11,179 bases of DNA from Verrucomicrobiota bacterium (GCA_003219395.1 QHOR01000148.1:1-11179), one strand, 5' to 3'; positions 1 through 7,301 are shown, numbered from the stretch's first letter. Numbers and translations: made by a program. Notes: a model not told the origin generated them from the letters alone.

Positions 1-1
1 G

Positions 2-100
2 GGGACCTACGGTCGCTGCCGGGTTGAGAATGAGTTGCAGTGGGCAAAGGTCGGCAAGAACCTTCTGACGGCATATGAGACGCTCTTCGCCGAGAAATGA
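2..100 (+). CDS. C-terminal end of a probable family-4 (GT-B) glycosyltransferase, 5' part outside the window
   Basis: An open frame runs in from the window edge and ends at TGA 98-100, giving 32 residues. The tail contains WAKVGKNLLTAYETLF, which resembles the closing helix of GT4 glycosyltransferases, where a W-x-x-V-(G/A)-x-x-(L/T)-L-x-x-Y pattern follows the second Rossmann domain. The 67-base spacer to the acyltransferase and the same strand suggest it belongs to the same polysaccharide operon. Such enzymes transfer a sugar from a nucleotide donor onto the growing lipid-linked glycan at the inner face of the membrane. No catalytic residue is inside the window, so the family call rests on the tail motif and the context only. 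Confidence 0.55.
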   Translation, partial: GTYGRCRVENELQWAKVGKNLLTAYETLFAEK

Positions 101-167
101 GCGACTTCTGTGAAGCCATAGACGCCAAGAAATTCAAAAAAGCGCAGTTCCAGACTGACTCGGCCCT

Positions 168-701
168 ATGCCGAATCAATCACTCCATCGAATCTTGACT
201 ACCAGGATTTCTTCCAGCCAACCATCGGGCGAGACGTTTCTGGCAAAACCAGAAATCCGTCAGGCAGGAATTGTAGATGTTGAGTTTGGTAAAGAGGTCA
301 CGGTCATACAGCCTGTCAATCTCTATGGGTGTACGATTGGAGACGGCAGCTTCATCGGACCATTTGTAGAGATACAAAAGGGAGTAAATATCGGCCAGCG
401 ATGCCGGATTCAGTCACACGCATTCGTCTGTGAGCTCGTAACGATCGGGAATGAATGCTTCATTTCGCACGGTGCCATGTTTGTTAATGACTTGTTTGGC
501 ACCGGCGGACCCGCGGAAAACCCAGAGCTCTGGCGATCGACTCAACTTGGCAATCGCGTGAGCGTTGGAACAAATGCCACGATCCTGCCGGTGACGATCT
601 GCGATCAGGTAATTATTGGAGCCGGCGCGGTTGTTACCAGGGACATTATCGTTCCCGGAATTTACGCAGGCAATCCAGCGCGCCTTCTCCGTCGGCTCTA
701 A
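168..701 (+). CDS. Hexapeptide-repeat (left-handed beta-helix) sugar N-acyltransferase
   Basis: This is a 177-residue protein. From about residue 34 it shows imperfect hexapeptide turns ([LIV]-G-x-x-x-x) typical of trimeric left-handed beta-helix acyltransferases: GCTIGDGSFIGPFVEI (54-69), KGVNIGQRCRI (71-81), VTIGNECFISHGAMFVND (91-108), VSVGTNATILPVTI (131-144) and VIIGAGAVVTRDI (148-160), ending in AGNPARLLRRL. His101 in SHGAMF is a candidate catalytic base. Members of the WlbB/FdtC-like group acetylate the amino group of 3- or 4-amino sugar nucleotides, and the aminotransferase 29 bases downstream would make that amino sugar. The sugar cannot be named from sequence. ATG 168 is the first start after the in-frame TGA at 156-158. 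It has no clear Shine-Dalgarno site, and the first ~30 residues look non-conserved, so translation might begin later. Confidence 0.85.
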   Translation: MPNQSLHRILTTRISSSQPSGETFLAKPEIRQAGIVDVEFGKEVTVIQPVNLYGCTIGDGSFIGPFVEIQKGVNIGQRCRIQSHAFVCELVTIGNECFISHGAMFVNDLFGTGGPAENPELWRSTQLGNRVSVGTNATILPVTICDQVIIGAGAVVTRDIIVPGIYAGNPARLLRRL

Positions 702-730
702 TCCTTCCCGCTGATACTGCCTTCTACTCG

Positions 731-1885
731 ATGAGAGTCCCAATTGTTGACCTATACGCGCAGTACCTGACGATCAAACAAGAGATCGACCGCGCGATTG
801 CCGAAGTCATCGCAGAGTCGGCTTACATTGGCGGGCGCCACGTGAACGCCTTTGAACAGACATGGGCGAGCACACTTGGCGTGAAGCGTTGTATCTCCTG
901 TGCCAATGGGACAGACGCGATTTACATAGCTCTGCGCGGGCTTCGGATAAAGCACGGCGACGAGGTCATCACATCAGCACATTCCTCGATCTCAACATCG
1001 GAAACAATCACCCAGGCGGGCGGGCGAGTCGTGTTCTGCGACACAGATGCAGAAACGTTCACGATCGACCCCGACGATATCCAACGGAAGATCACCCCCG
1101 CCACCGTTGGCATTATTCCAGTCCATCTTTATGGGCAGGCAGCGAATATGGATGCCATCATGGCGATCGCAAGAAGGCACAATCTTTGGGTCATAGAAGA
1201 TTGCGGCCAGGCACATCTTGCCAGATACAAGGGACGATACGTCGGAACCTTTGGAGATGCCGCGACGTTTTCGTTTTATCCAGATAAAAACTTCGGCGCC
1301 TATGGGGATGCCGGCTGCGTTGTGACGAACGATGATCGGCTTGCCGAATGGATAACAACATTCGCTCGGCACGGTGGAAAAGGCGATCACATCATGGAAG
1401 GGATCAACAGCCGTATGGACGGCCTGCAAGCAGCTATTCTAAACGCGAAATTGCCTCACTTACCTGCTTGGACAGAAGCACGCCGGTATATTGCCTCGCG
1501 TTACGATGAACATCTGCATGACATAGGTGATATAATCATACCAAAAGTCGCTCCTGACCGCGATCACGTTTATCATCTCTATGTTGTCCGCACAGAAAAC
1601 CGGGATGCACTAAGAGACTATCTCACCCAGGCAGGGGTTTCTACTGATTTGAACTATCCTAAGGCATTGCCATTTTATTCTGCCTATGCCCATCTCGGCT
1701 ACGTTCCAAGCGATTTTCCCCTCGCCTGTTTTAACCAATCCCGCACTTTATCATTACCGATCTATCCAGAGATGACGAAGGAAATGATTCTTCACACAGT
1801 AAAGTGTATCGGCAATTTCTTCCAAGAATCTCAAGAACCGGATAGCATCCACGTGAAAGTAATCCAATTTGCAGAGCGTTGCTGA
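731..1885 (+). CDS. DegT/DnrJ/EryC1/StrS family PLP-dependent sugar aminotransferase
   Basis: This is a 384-residue type I fold PLP enzyme. The N-terminus MRVPIVDLYAQY matches the family start. Visible motifs are the cofactor loop NGTDA (59-63), the PLP-ring Asp in IEDCGQAH (Asp157), the internal-aldimine lysine in FSFYPDKNFGAYGDAG (Lys186), and NSRMDGLQAAIL (226-237). The family transfers an amino group from glutamate to a keto-sugar nucleotide, giving a 3- or 4-amino sugar. With the acyltransferase just upstream, an N-acylated amino sugar for the glycan is the likely product (WbpE/FdtB-like; exact substrate unknown). The conserved part ends near residue 364. The last ~20 residues look like an added tail, and the stop codon lies inside a decayed acyltransferase scrap. 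No clear Shine-Dalgarno site precedes ATG 731. Confidence 0.9.
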   Translation: MRVPIVDLYAQYLTIKQEIDRAIAEVIAESAYIGGRHVNAFEQTWASTLGVKRCISCANGTDAIYIALRGLRIKHGDEVITSAHSSISTSETITQAGGRVVFCDTDAETFTIDPDDIQRKITPATVGIIPVHLYGQAANMDAIMAIARRHNLWVIEDCGQAHLARYKGRYVGTFGDAATFSFYPDKNFGAYGDAGCVVTNDDRLAEWITTFARHGGKGDHIMEGINSRMDGLQAAILNAKLPHLPAWTEARRYIASRYDEHLHDIGDIIIPKVAPDRDHVYHLYVVRTENRDALRDYLTQAGVSTDLNYPKALPFYSAYAHLGYVPSDFPLACFNQSRTLSLPIYPEMTKEMILHTVKCIGNFFQESQEPDSIHVKVIQFAERC

Positions 1886-1929
1886 CAACTGTCAGTGTCC
1901 TCCCGGTTACGATCTGGGATCAAGTGGTC
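1863..1929 (+). pseudogene. Decayed fragment of a second hexapeptide acyltransferase
   Basis: Read in one frame, 1863-1892 gives SNLQSVADNC. After skipping one base (1893), 1894-1929 gives SVLPVTIWDQVV. This lines up with residues 129-149 of the intact acyltransferase (NRVSVGTN then ATILPVTICDQVI, bases 552-614), with Asn, Ser-Val, Asn, LPVTI and DQV identical. On DNA, 1897-1926 matches 582-611 at about 24 of 30 positions, with several differences at third codon positions. That pattern suggests an old, once-coding paralogue rather than a recent copy. A one-base frameshift and the absence of flanking homology show that it is dead. It overlaps the 3' end of the aminotransferase in another frame. 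Confidence 0.6.
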
Positions 1930-1973
1930 AAAAACTACAGCGGCCAGCACCTGACGATCAGAGGTAGTTTTTT
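1930..1973 (+). terminator. Inverted repeat with T-run, possible transcription terminator
   Basis: AAAAACTAC (1930-1938) is perfectly complementary to GTAGTTTTT (1964-1972), giving a 9-bp stem. The loop holds a small inner hairpin, CTGA-CGA-TCAG (1951-1961), and a run of six T begins at 1968. It lies in the 181-base gap between the aminotransferase and the polymerase-like gene, just where a terminator would be expected. The stem is A/T-rich and the T-run is part of it, so it is not a classic GC-rich intrinsic terminator. It could instead be the end of a lost mobile element. Confidence 0.4.
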
Positions 1974-1996
1974 CACGCTCTAAAGCACCTGTACCT

Positions 1997-2025
1997 TTGG
2001 AAACTCAAACATTCCCTTGTCTAAT
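1997..2025 (+). promoter_or_regulatory. Candidate sigma70-type promoter for the polymerase-like gene
   Basis: TTGGAA (1997-2002) and TCTAAT (2020-2025) are separated by exactly 17 bases. They match the TTGACA/TATAAT consensus at 4 of 6 and 5 of 6 positions. A transcript would start about 35 bases before ATG 2067. The position, after a possible terminator and before an AGGA ribosome site (2056-2059), fits the start of a new transcription unit. It was found by eye only, and promoter consensus may differ in this lineage. Confidence 0.35.
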
Positions 2026-2066
2026 CCGATCGTGGTAATGCCTTACGGATTTAACAGGACATAATT

Positions 2067-3464
2067 ATGGGCCTACACTTGTCCCCAGGTATTGCGTCTT
2101 GTCTCGCAGTCATCTTCATTGCATGGCTTTTCCGGCGAGACATTCGGGAGAAGCCTTCTATTACCGCCGCGCTCTGGCTGCCGTTGCTTTGGCTGGTGCT
2201 TGGTTGCTCAAGATCCGTCTCCGCATGGCTGAATATCTTCGGGTTGCCAGTGAGCGGTGCCACTTCAGTGGAAGAGGGAAGTCCGCTGGATGCGTGGTTT
2301 TATTTTGGACTGATCATTGCGGGTTTCTTTGTCCTCGCTAACAGACACGTTCGTCTTTCAGAAGTTGTTTCTAACAACGGTTGGCTCATCGTTTTCTTGG
2401 TCTACTGTTTCATTTCCATCGCCTGGTCCGATTTTCCGCTCGTAGCTTTCAAGCGGTGGCTCAAAATTCTTGGCCATCCGATCATGGCGCTAATCGTCCT
2501 TACGGAACCAGATGCCAAAGAAGCGCTGATCCGGTTGATGAAGCGATGCGGCTACATCGTCGTCCCTGTCTCCGTTCTGTTTATCAAGTATTATCCTGAA
2601 TTGGGACGGGGTTTTAGCCCATGGGGCGGGGGAGTGAACACAGGTATCGCCACAGACAAAAACGCGCTGGGCGGCGATTGTCTGATCCTGGGTTACTTTT
2701 TCTTTTGGTATTGGCTGCAAACATGGCGAAGCCAGCGGAGCAGGTGGAGACGAAATGAGCTTTGGCTGATCGCCGGATTCGCGATCGCTATCTGGTGGCT
2801 TTTCACACAAGCGCACAGTGCCACATCGAGTATATCTCTGATCGTAGGGATACTGGTACTACTATTTGTCGCCATGCGTCGAATAAACAAGAATTTTATT
2901 GGGACCTACATGCTGGCAGCCCTCGTTCTCCTTGTCGCAGGAGAAATAATGTTTGGGCTTTCCGGGCATATGTCTGAAAATCTAGGCAAGGGCTCAGAGC
3001 TATCAGGAAGAACAGGGCTCTGGACAACCCTTCTGGGACTGCACACCAATCCGATTCTTGGGACGGGATTTGAAAGCTTCTGGTTAGGGAAAAGGCTAGA
3101 GCAGCTCGAAGGGATCTTCTATTTTGTTCCAAACGAGGCCCATAACGGCTATTTGGAAACTTATTTGACCTTGGGGATAATTGGTCTGTTCCTCATGATT
3201 GGACTGTTTATTGCGACGTTTCGCAAAATACGCCTCGAGCTTTTTAGGGACTTTGAATGGGGGCGATATCGATTGGGGTTCCTCGCGGCACTAGTACTGT
3301 ATAACTGGACGGAAGCAGCCTTCAAAACGTTAAGTCCTCTCTGGTTTGTCTTCTACCTCATAGCAACTGACTACCCGGGAATCCTCCTTGGCGGCGCGCA
3401 AGCATCCGAGGAGGTTGCGAACACGGAAGAAAACGGAGAACTGGTGTATGTCGACGAATCCTAG
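2067..3464 (+). CDS. O-antigen ligase / Wzy / ExoQ-like polysaccharide polymerase membrane protein
   Basis: This is a 465-residue, strongly hydrophobic protein with about ten predicted membrane segments (for example near 8-20, 34-46, 76-91, 105-120, 163-174, 231-247, 255-270, 280-297, 365-384 and 403-415). A large soluble stretch before the last segments carries the Wzy_C pattern: HSATSS (250-255), LSGRTGLW (312-319), NPILGTGFESFW (328-339) and NEAHNGYLETYLTLG (356-370, with His359). The family either polymerises lipid-linked repeat units or ligates glycans onto lipid or protein at the outer face of the inner membrane, and sequence alone does not separate these roles. AGGA at 2056-2059, seven bases before ATG 2067, supports the start. 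Its last 17 bases overlap the start of the beta-helix gene, so the two are probably translated together. Confidence 0.85.
   Translation: MGLHLSPGIASCLAVIFIAWLFRRDIREKPSITAALWLPLLWLVLGCSRSVSAWLNIFGLPVSGATSVEEGSPLDAWFYFGLIIAGFFVLANRHVRLSEVVSNNGWLIVFLVYCFISIAWSDFPLVAFKRWLKILGHPIMALIVLTEPDAKEALIRLMKRCGYIVVPVSVLFIKYYPELGRGFSPWGGGVNTGIATDKNALGGDCLILGYFFFWYWLQTWRSQRSRWRRNELWLIAGFAIAIWWLFTQAHSATSSISLIVGILVLLFVAMRRINKNFIGTYMLAALVLLVAGEIMFGLSGHMSENLGKGSELSGRTGLWTTLLGLHTNPILGTGFESFWLGKRLEQLEGIFYFVPNEAHNGYLETYLTLGIIGLFLMIGLFIATFRKIRLELFRDFEWGRYRLGFLAALVLYNWTEAAFKTLSPLWFVFYLIATDYPGILLGGAQASEEVANTEENGELVYVDES
3435..3438 (+). promoter_or_regulatory. Ribosome binding site deciding the start of the beta-helix gene
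   Basis: GGAG lies nine bases upstream of ATG 3448, inside the end of the polymerase-like gene. It favours 3448 over the upstream in-frame TTG at 3388. The latter would put 20 mostly charged residues in front of an otherwise normal signal peptide. Confidence 0.6.
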
Positions 3465-5139
3465 ACCGGGCCCAGACCTTCGCCGCCTCCCGACTCCGGA
3501 CCCGCGCGTTGCGGCTCTCGTTTCAGTTGCTGCCACTCTGATCCTCACTGCTTCTGGCCTAGCGGCAGCAACAACCATTAACGCGAAGAGCCCATCACAG
3601 TCCGATGTTGCTGCCGCCATCGCCTCGGCTGCCGATGGCGACACCGTAACGATACCTGATGGAACGGCCAGTTGGACTCGTACACTACAAATCAAAAAAG
3701 GAATCACGATCCAGGGAGCCGGTGTCGGCGCGACGATCATCAAGGATAGCGTGCAATCCGGACAACTGATCCTATGGACGCTCCCTGCCGGCTATCCCTG
3801 CAGGCTGACCGGGATTGAACTTCAGGACGGAGGCAGAGTAAACACGATTGATGCGCCGGGTGGCATACTGCACGTTGATGGATCGAACACGAACGGCTCC
3901 ACATTTCGTTTTGATCACTGCAAATGGAATAATCTGAACGGCTCGACGGTGTTCGATACCGTGATCGGCGTGATCGATCACAACACGTTCGTGCTCGATA
4001 GGTTTGGCTGTGCGATTTACCCCTATGGTTCACATTGGGATGGACAGAACTACGGCGATGGTTCGTGGGCTGCGCCCGCCAACTACGGTTCGCCCCAATT
4101 TTTGTTCATCGAGGACAACACCTTTACGCATGGCAAGCAAAACTTGCAGGGAATGATAGACGCATACGCGGGAGCGCGATTTGTCGTTCGGCACAACACG
4201 ATTTTCAACAGCCTTATAACAAATCACGGCACTGAAAGCACAGGACGCACACGCGGCTGTAGAGCAATGGAAATTTACAATAACAACTACAGTGGGACCA
4301 ACCTCAACTCACAAGTAGGCGCATCACGCTCAGGCGGAACATTATTTCACCACAATATAATTAGTGGATATTCAGGGAATTTATCCGCGTTCGATCTTCA
4401 AAATTATCGAAATATTTATCCGTTTCAGCCTTGGGGCGGCGCTGACGGAACAAATGCGTGGGACGTGAACGAGCCTACGGTCTTTTTCACAGGAACGGCA
4501 GCAGCTAACAGCTCCGGCACAAGCGTAACCGTCTCTGGAGCTAACTGGAGACCGAACCAATGGGGAGGATACACGCTACGCCGAACCAGTGATATTTGTC
4601 ATTCCGACAGTCTTAATTTCGGCTGGATTCTGAGTAACACATCAAACACGATCAGTTACGCGAGTAACCCCGGTTATCCGAAGCCGCCATCGATGTCATT
4701 TTGCAGAGCGGATTCACTTGAAATCCGCAAAATAGACCACGCCCTGGATCAACCCGGTAGGGCGCGTGGATCTTTGATTAGCGGTGAATCTCCAATTCGA
4801 CCTGCCGCATGGAACAATCAAGTGACCGAGCCGTGCTACTCGTGGGAGAACAGGAATGAGGTTAACGGACAAGTCAATTTTAACGCGGGCCCAGGCGTGA
4901 GAGCCAGTGTGCATTATTTTAACAATACTCCGATGCCGGGATACACGCCTTACACCTACCCGCATCCGCTGACTAAGTCCTCACCTCCATCGCATTCTAC
5001 AGTAACTGCAGCGCCGGTCTCCCAAAGCTATCTTAACAAAAAAAACGAAAAAAAGGCCAAAAACTTAAATAGGCGGAAATGGGGCGGGGCCAAAGAAAGC
5101 TCGGCAAATAAAACGGCTGAACAGCCTACTCCCTACTAA
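3448..5139 (+). CDS. Secreted right-handed parallel beta-helix protein (polysaccharide lyase/hydrolase-like)
   Basis: This is a 563-residue protein. It has an Arg-containing N-terminus, a hydrophobic stretch at about 21-40 (VAALVSVAATLILTASGLAA) and a plausible signal-peptidase site near residues 40-42, so it should be exported. The mature part starts with DGDTVTIPDG and KKGITIQGAG (64-91). This is the usual opening of pectate-lyase-like beta-helices. It is followed by repeated coils ending in x-N-x-[FI]: DHNTF (177-181), EDNTF (222-226), RHNTI (248-252) and HHNII (301-305). About residues 345-425 form a different, probably beta-sandwich-like insertion. The tail from 529 is rich in Lys and Asn and has two long A-runs. 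The family acts on, or binds, acidic polysaccharides, but no catalytic triad could be assigned. The overlap with the polymerase-like gene suggests that it processes the same glycan during or after export. Confidence 0.75.
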   Translation: MSTNPRPGPDLRRLPTPDPRVAALVSVAATLILTASGLAAATTINAKSPSQSDVAAAIASAADGDTVTIPDGTASWTRTLQIKKGITIQGAGVGATIIKDSVQSGQLILWTLPAGYPCRLTGIELQDGGRVNTIDAPGGILHVDGSNTNGSTFRFDHCKWNNLNGSTVFDTVIGVIDHNTFVLDRFGCAIYPYGSHWDGQNYGDGSWAAPANYGSPQFLFIEDNTFTHGKQNLQGMIDAYAGARFVVRHNTIFNSLITNHGTESTGRTRGCRAMEIYNNNYSGTNLNSQVGASRSGGTLFHHNIISGYSGNLSAFDLQNYRNIYPFQPWGGADGTNAWDVNEPTVFFTGTAAANSSGTSVTVSGANWRPNQWGGYTLRRTSDICHSDSLNFGWILSNTSNTISYASNPGYPKPPSMSFCRADSLEIRKIDHALDQPGRARGSLISGESPIRPAAWNNQVTEPCYSWENRNEVNGQVNFNAGPGVRASVHYFNNTPMPGYTPYTYPHPLTKSSPPSHSTVTAAPVSQSYLNKKNEKKAKNLNRRKWGGAKESSANKTAEQPTPY

Positions 5140-5177
5140 TTACGAGTATTCGCCTTCACGCGCCTAGCTAAACGCTA

Positions 5178-6132
5178 ATGAATGCAACAGATTTAGTTCA
5201 ATCCAGTAATCGCCTTCTGGTCACAGCGTCTTCTTGAATATGGTCTCACTAACCTTCGCTGCTTTGTGCGGCCTTCAGGCAAACTTGAAAATCTTAAAAA
5301 GATTCTGAGCGAGCGTTCGAACGCCAAAAGCGTCGAATTGGTTTCGGGTGACCTGCTTTCACGCGAAGACTGTCGAAAGGCCACGCAGGATGTTGCCGTA
5401 ATCATCCACCTCGCCGCCGGAATGGAAAAGTCGTTCGCTGGGGCATTCATGAATTCTGCCTTGGCTACCCGCAATTTGTTGGATGCATTTGTCGAAGTTG
5501 GAAAACCAAAGCGGTTTGTGAATGTCAGTTCCTTTGCGGTTTATTCAAATTTGAGCTTAAAGCGCAACAGTCTGCTTGATGAAACCTGCCCGTTGGAAAC
5601 GGCTTCCCAGGAGCGATTCGACGCTTATGGTTTTGGGAAACTTAAACAGGAAGAAATTATCCGGGAATATGCGAAACACTACCGGCTGCCGTGTGTGACG
5701 CTGAGGCCAGGTTACGTTTTCGGAGCTGGCAAACAGGAGTTAAACGGCCGGGTCGGGATCAAGATTTTTGGACCGTTTATTCAGGTAAACGTCACCCCCG
5801 GAATCGATGGTGAAGTCTTTAATATCGTTGATGATGACCTCCTCACTGCTCGCCAATTTCTGAAAAGCTACAAAGTAGCCAAGCGTTTTCGGTCGGTCAG
5901 CGTTCCCTACTGCGTTGCTTATAGCGCATGCTATGCCTGGGAAAAATATTCAAACTGGTCAAAGGGCCAGCTTCCTCCTGCTTTCAATCGTCGCCGCTGC
6001 GCGGCTAATTGGAAGAGCCAGCGCTATTCAAACGAGAAACTTAAAACAAGACTGGGTTGGAAGCCACGTGTGCCGATGGAGCAAGCAATGAAAACATTCC
6101 TTGCGCAGTTCGGAACAAATGGCCGGGGCTGA
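5178..6132 (+). pseudogene. NAD-dependent epimerase/dehydratase (extended SDR), apparently disrupted
   Basis: ATG 5178 opens a frame giving MNATDLVQSSNRLLVTASS, then stops at TGA 5235-5237. The +1 frame resumes the family pattern with QRLLEYGLTNLRCFVRPS and stays open to TGA 6130-6132. The nucleotide-binding Gly-x-x-Gly-x-x-Gly segment that should follow LLVT is missing, apparently through a frameshifting deletion of roughly 30-40 bases. The rest is recognisable: IIHLAAG, VNVSSFAVYS, the catalytic-type Tyr-x-x-x-Lys in YGFGK, LRPGYVFGAGKQ, GEVFNIVDDDL and RYSNEKLKTRLGWKPRVP. A second in-frame gap probably removes the TYVDN-type segment before VTPGIDGEVFN. Such enzymes convert nucleotide sugars. 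This copy could at best give a fragment without the cofactor loop, starting for instance at GTG 5266. A sequencing or assembly error is the main alternative. Confidence 0.7.
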
Positions 6133-7301
6133 TGAAGATGCTTCGTGTCGCAATAGTCGGTTGCGGGAAGATTGCCGACCAGCATGTACATGCGATCCGG
6201 CGAATTCCGGATTGCAGCATCGTTGCAGCTTGCGATCAGGAGCCGCTCATGGCGCAGCAGCTTGCCGAACGTTTCAAAATTCCGGGCGTTTTCTCTGACA
6301 CCCAGGAGATGTTGAAGGCGGTTTCACCCGATGTCGTTCATATCACCACGCCGCCGCAGAGCCACTACACACTGGCCAGAGAATGCCTCGAAGCGGGAAG
6401 TCACGTCTATCTGGAGAAACCTTTTACGACCACCAGTGAAGAGGCGGAATCATTAATCGAGCTCGCTGAACATAAGAACATCAAGATCACCGCGGGCCAT
6501 AATCTTCAGTTCACACTCGAGATGCTGGAAATGCGGCGCCTGATGAGAGAAGGTTTTGTGGGTGGCGAGCCAACGCATTTGGAGAGTTACTTTTCGTATG
6601 ACTTAGGCGACCCGACGTACGCAAAAGGGCTTTTGCAAGACCAAAACCATTGGGTGCGACAGCTACCGGGTGGCTTGCTCCACAATATTATCAGCCATGG
6701 AGTAGCCAAGCTTGCCGAATTTCTTGATGACGATATAACGGACATCGTAGCGATTGCAGGCCAAAGTCCGCGAGTTAAAAGCTTGGATGACGCGCGGATC
6801 TTGGACGAACTAAGGGTGTTGTTTCGAGATAAAACAGGTAGGACTGGATCATTCTGTTTTTCGACACAAGTCAAAGGGCTCAACCAGTTCCGTCTCTACG
6901 GTCCGGAAGGTTCGATCGTCGTGGATCACATCAGCGGGACCGTTGTTCGAAACAAGTATCGACCGTGCAAGAGTTATTTAACGTATTTCTTACCGCCGCT
7001 TCGAGCTGCCCGCGAGCATCTTAGGAACGCGCGTAACAACGTCATCAATTTTGTTCGGCAGCGGCTTCACCAGGACTCCGGAATGAAGGAGTTCATTGAT
7101 CGCTTTTACAACAGCGTGCGATCTGACAGTCCACCGCCTATCCCCTACCGCGAAATCATCCTCACCGCTCGTATCATGGATGAGATCTTCGTCCAAATCT
7201 ATCGTGGGCAGAAGCCGGCAGAAAGACAAAACATGATAGAGATGAGGCGAAATGCCACTACCTTCGATACCCCGTTGTCAATCAACGGCCGTCACCAATG
7301 A
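6132..7301 (+). CDS. Gfo/Idh/MocA family NAD(P)-dependent sugar oxidoreductase
   Basis: This is a 389-residue protein. The Rossmann motif VAIVGCGKIA (6-15) opens the nucleotide-binding domain. VVHITTPPQSHY (68-79) and the hallmark EKPF (95-98, with Lys96) follow, then a C-terminal substrate domain with GGLLHNIISHG near residue 180. Family members oxidise, reduce or epimerise sugars or sugar nucleotides; here a nucleotide sugar for the glycan is likely. The ATG at 6132 overlaps the stop of the SDR gene as TGATG, so translation is probably coupled to it. An ATG at 6138 is an equally possible start. The in-frame TTG at 6057 is unlikely, since it would add 25 residues encoded inside the upstream gene. 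The C-terminal 60 residues after the substrate domain are less typical. Confidence 0.88.
   Translation: MKMLRVAIVGCGKIADQHVHAIRRIPDCSIVAACDQEPLMAQQLAERFKIPGVFSDTQEMLKAVSPDVVHITTPPQSHYTLARECLEAGSHVYLEKPFTTTSEEAESLIELAEHKNIKITAGHNLQFTLEMLEMRRLMREGFVGGEPTHLESYFSYDLGDPTYAKGLLQDQNHWVRQLPGGLLHNIISHGVAKLAEFLDDDITDIVAIAGQSPRVKSLDDARILDELRVLFRDKTGRTGSFCFSTQVKGLNQFRLYGPEGSIVVDHISGTVVRNKYRPCKSYLTYFLPPLRAAREHLRNARNNVINFVRQRLHQDSGMKEFIDRFYNSVRSDSPPPIPYREIILTARIMDEIFVQIYRGQKPAERQNMIEMRRNATTFDTPLSINGRHQ

Noticed and set aside
101..167. Small gene or leader between the glycosyltransferase end and the acyltransferase
   Set aside because: No start codon with a ribosome site, no stable hairpin and no similarity to the neighbouring genes was seen in this 67-base spacer.
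992..1429. Long open frame on the minus strand (145 residues)
   Set aside because: It is antisense to the conserved aminotransferase core, has no recognisable motif, and is explained by codon bias on the coding strand. Similar antisense frames at 3330-3743 and 7556-7948 were rejected for the same reason.
3388..3447. TTG 3388 as start of the beta-helix gene
   Set aside because: It would add 20 charged residues before a normal signal peptide, and it has no better ribosome site than ATG 3448.
6057..6131. TTG 6057 as start of the oxidoreductase
   Set aside because: The Rossmann motif begins directly after ATG 6132/6138. The extra 25 residues read through the end of the upstream gene and look like out-of-frame translation.
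5266..6132. GTG 5266 as the natural start of a shorter, intact epimerase
   Set aside because: Family-like sequence continues upstream of it in the same frame (LLEYGLTNLRCF) and, in another frame, at the true-looking N-terminus from 5178. A start at 5266 would skip the cofactor-binding strand and glycine loop.
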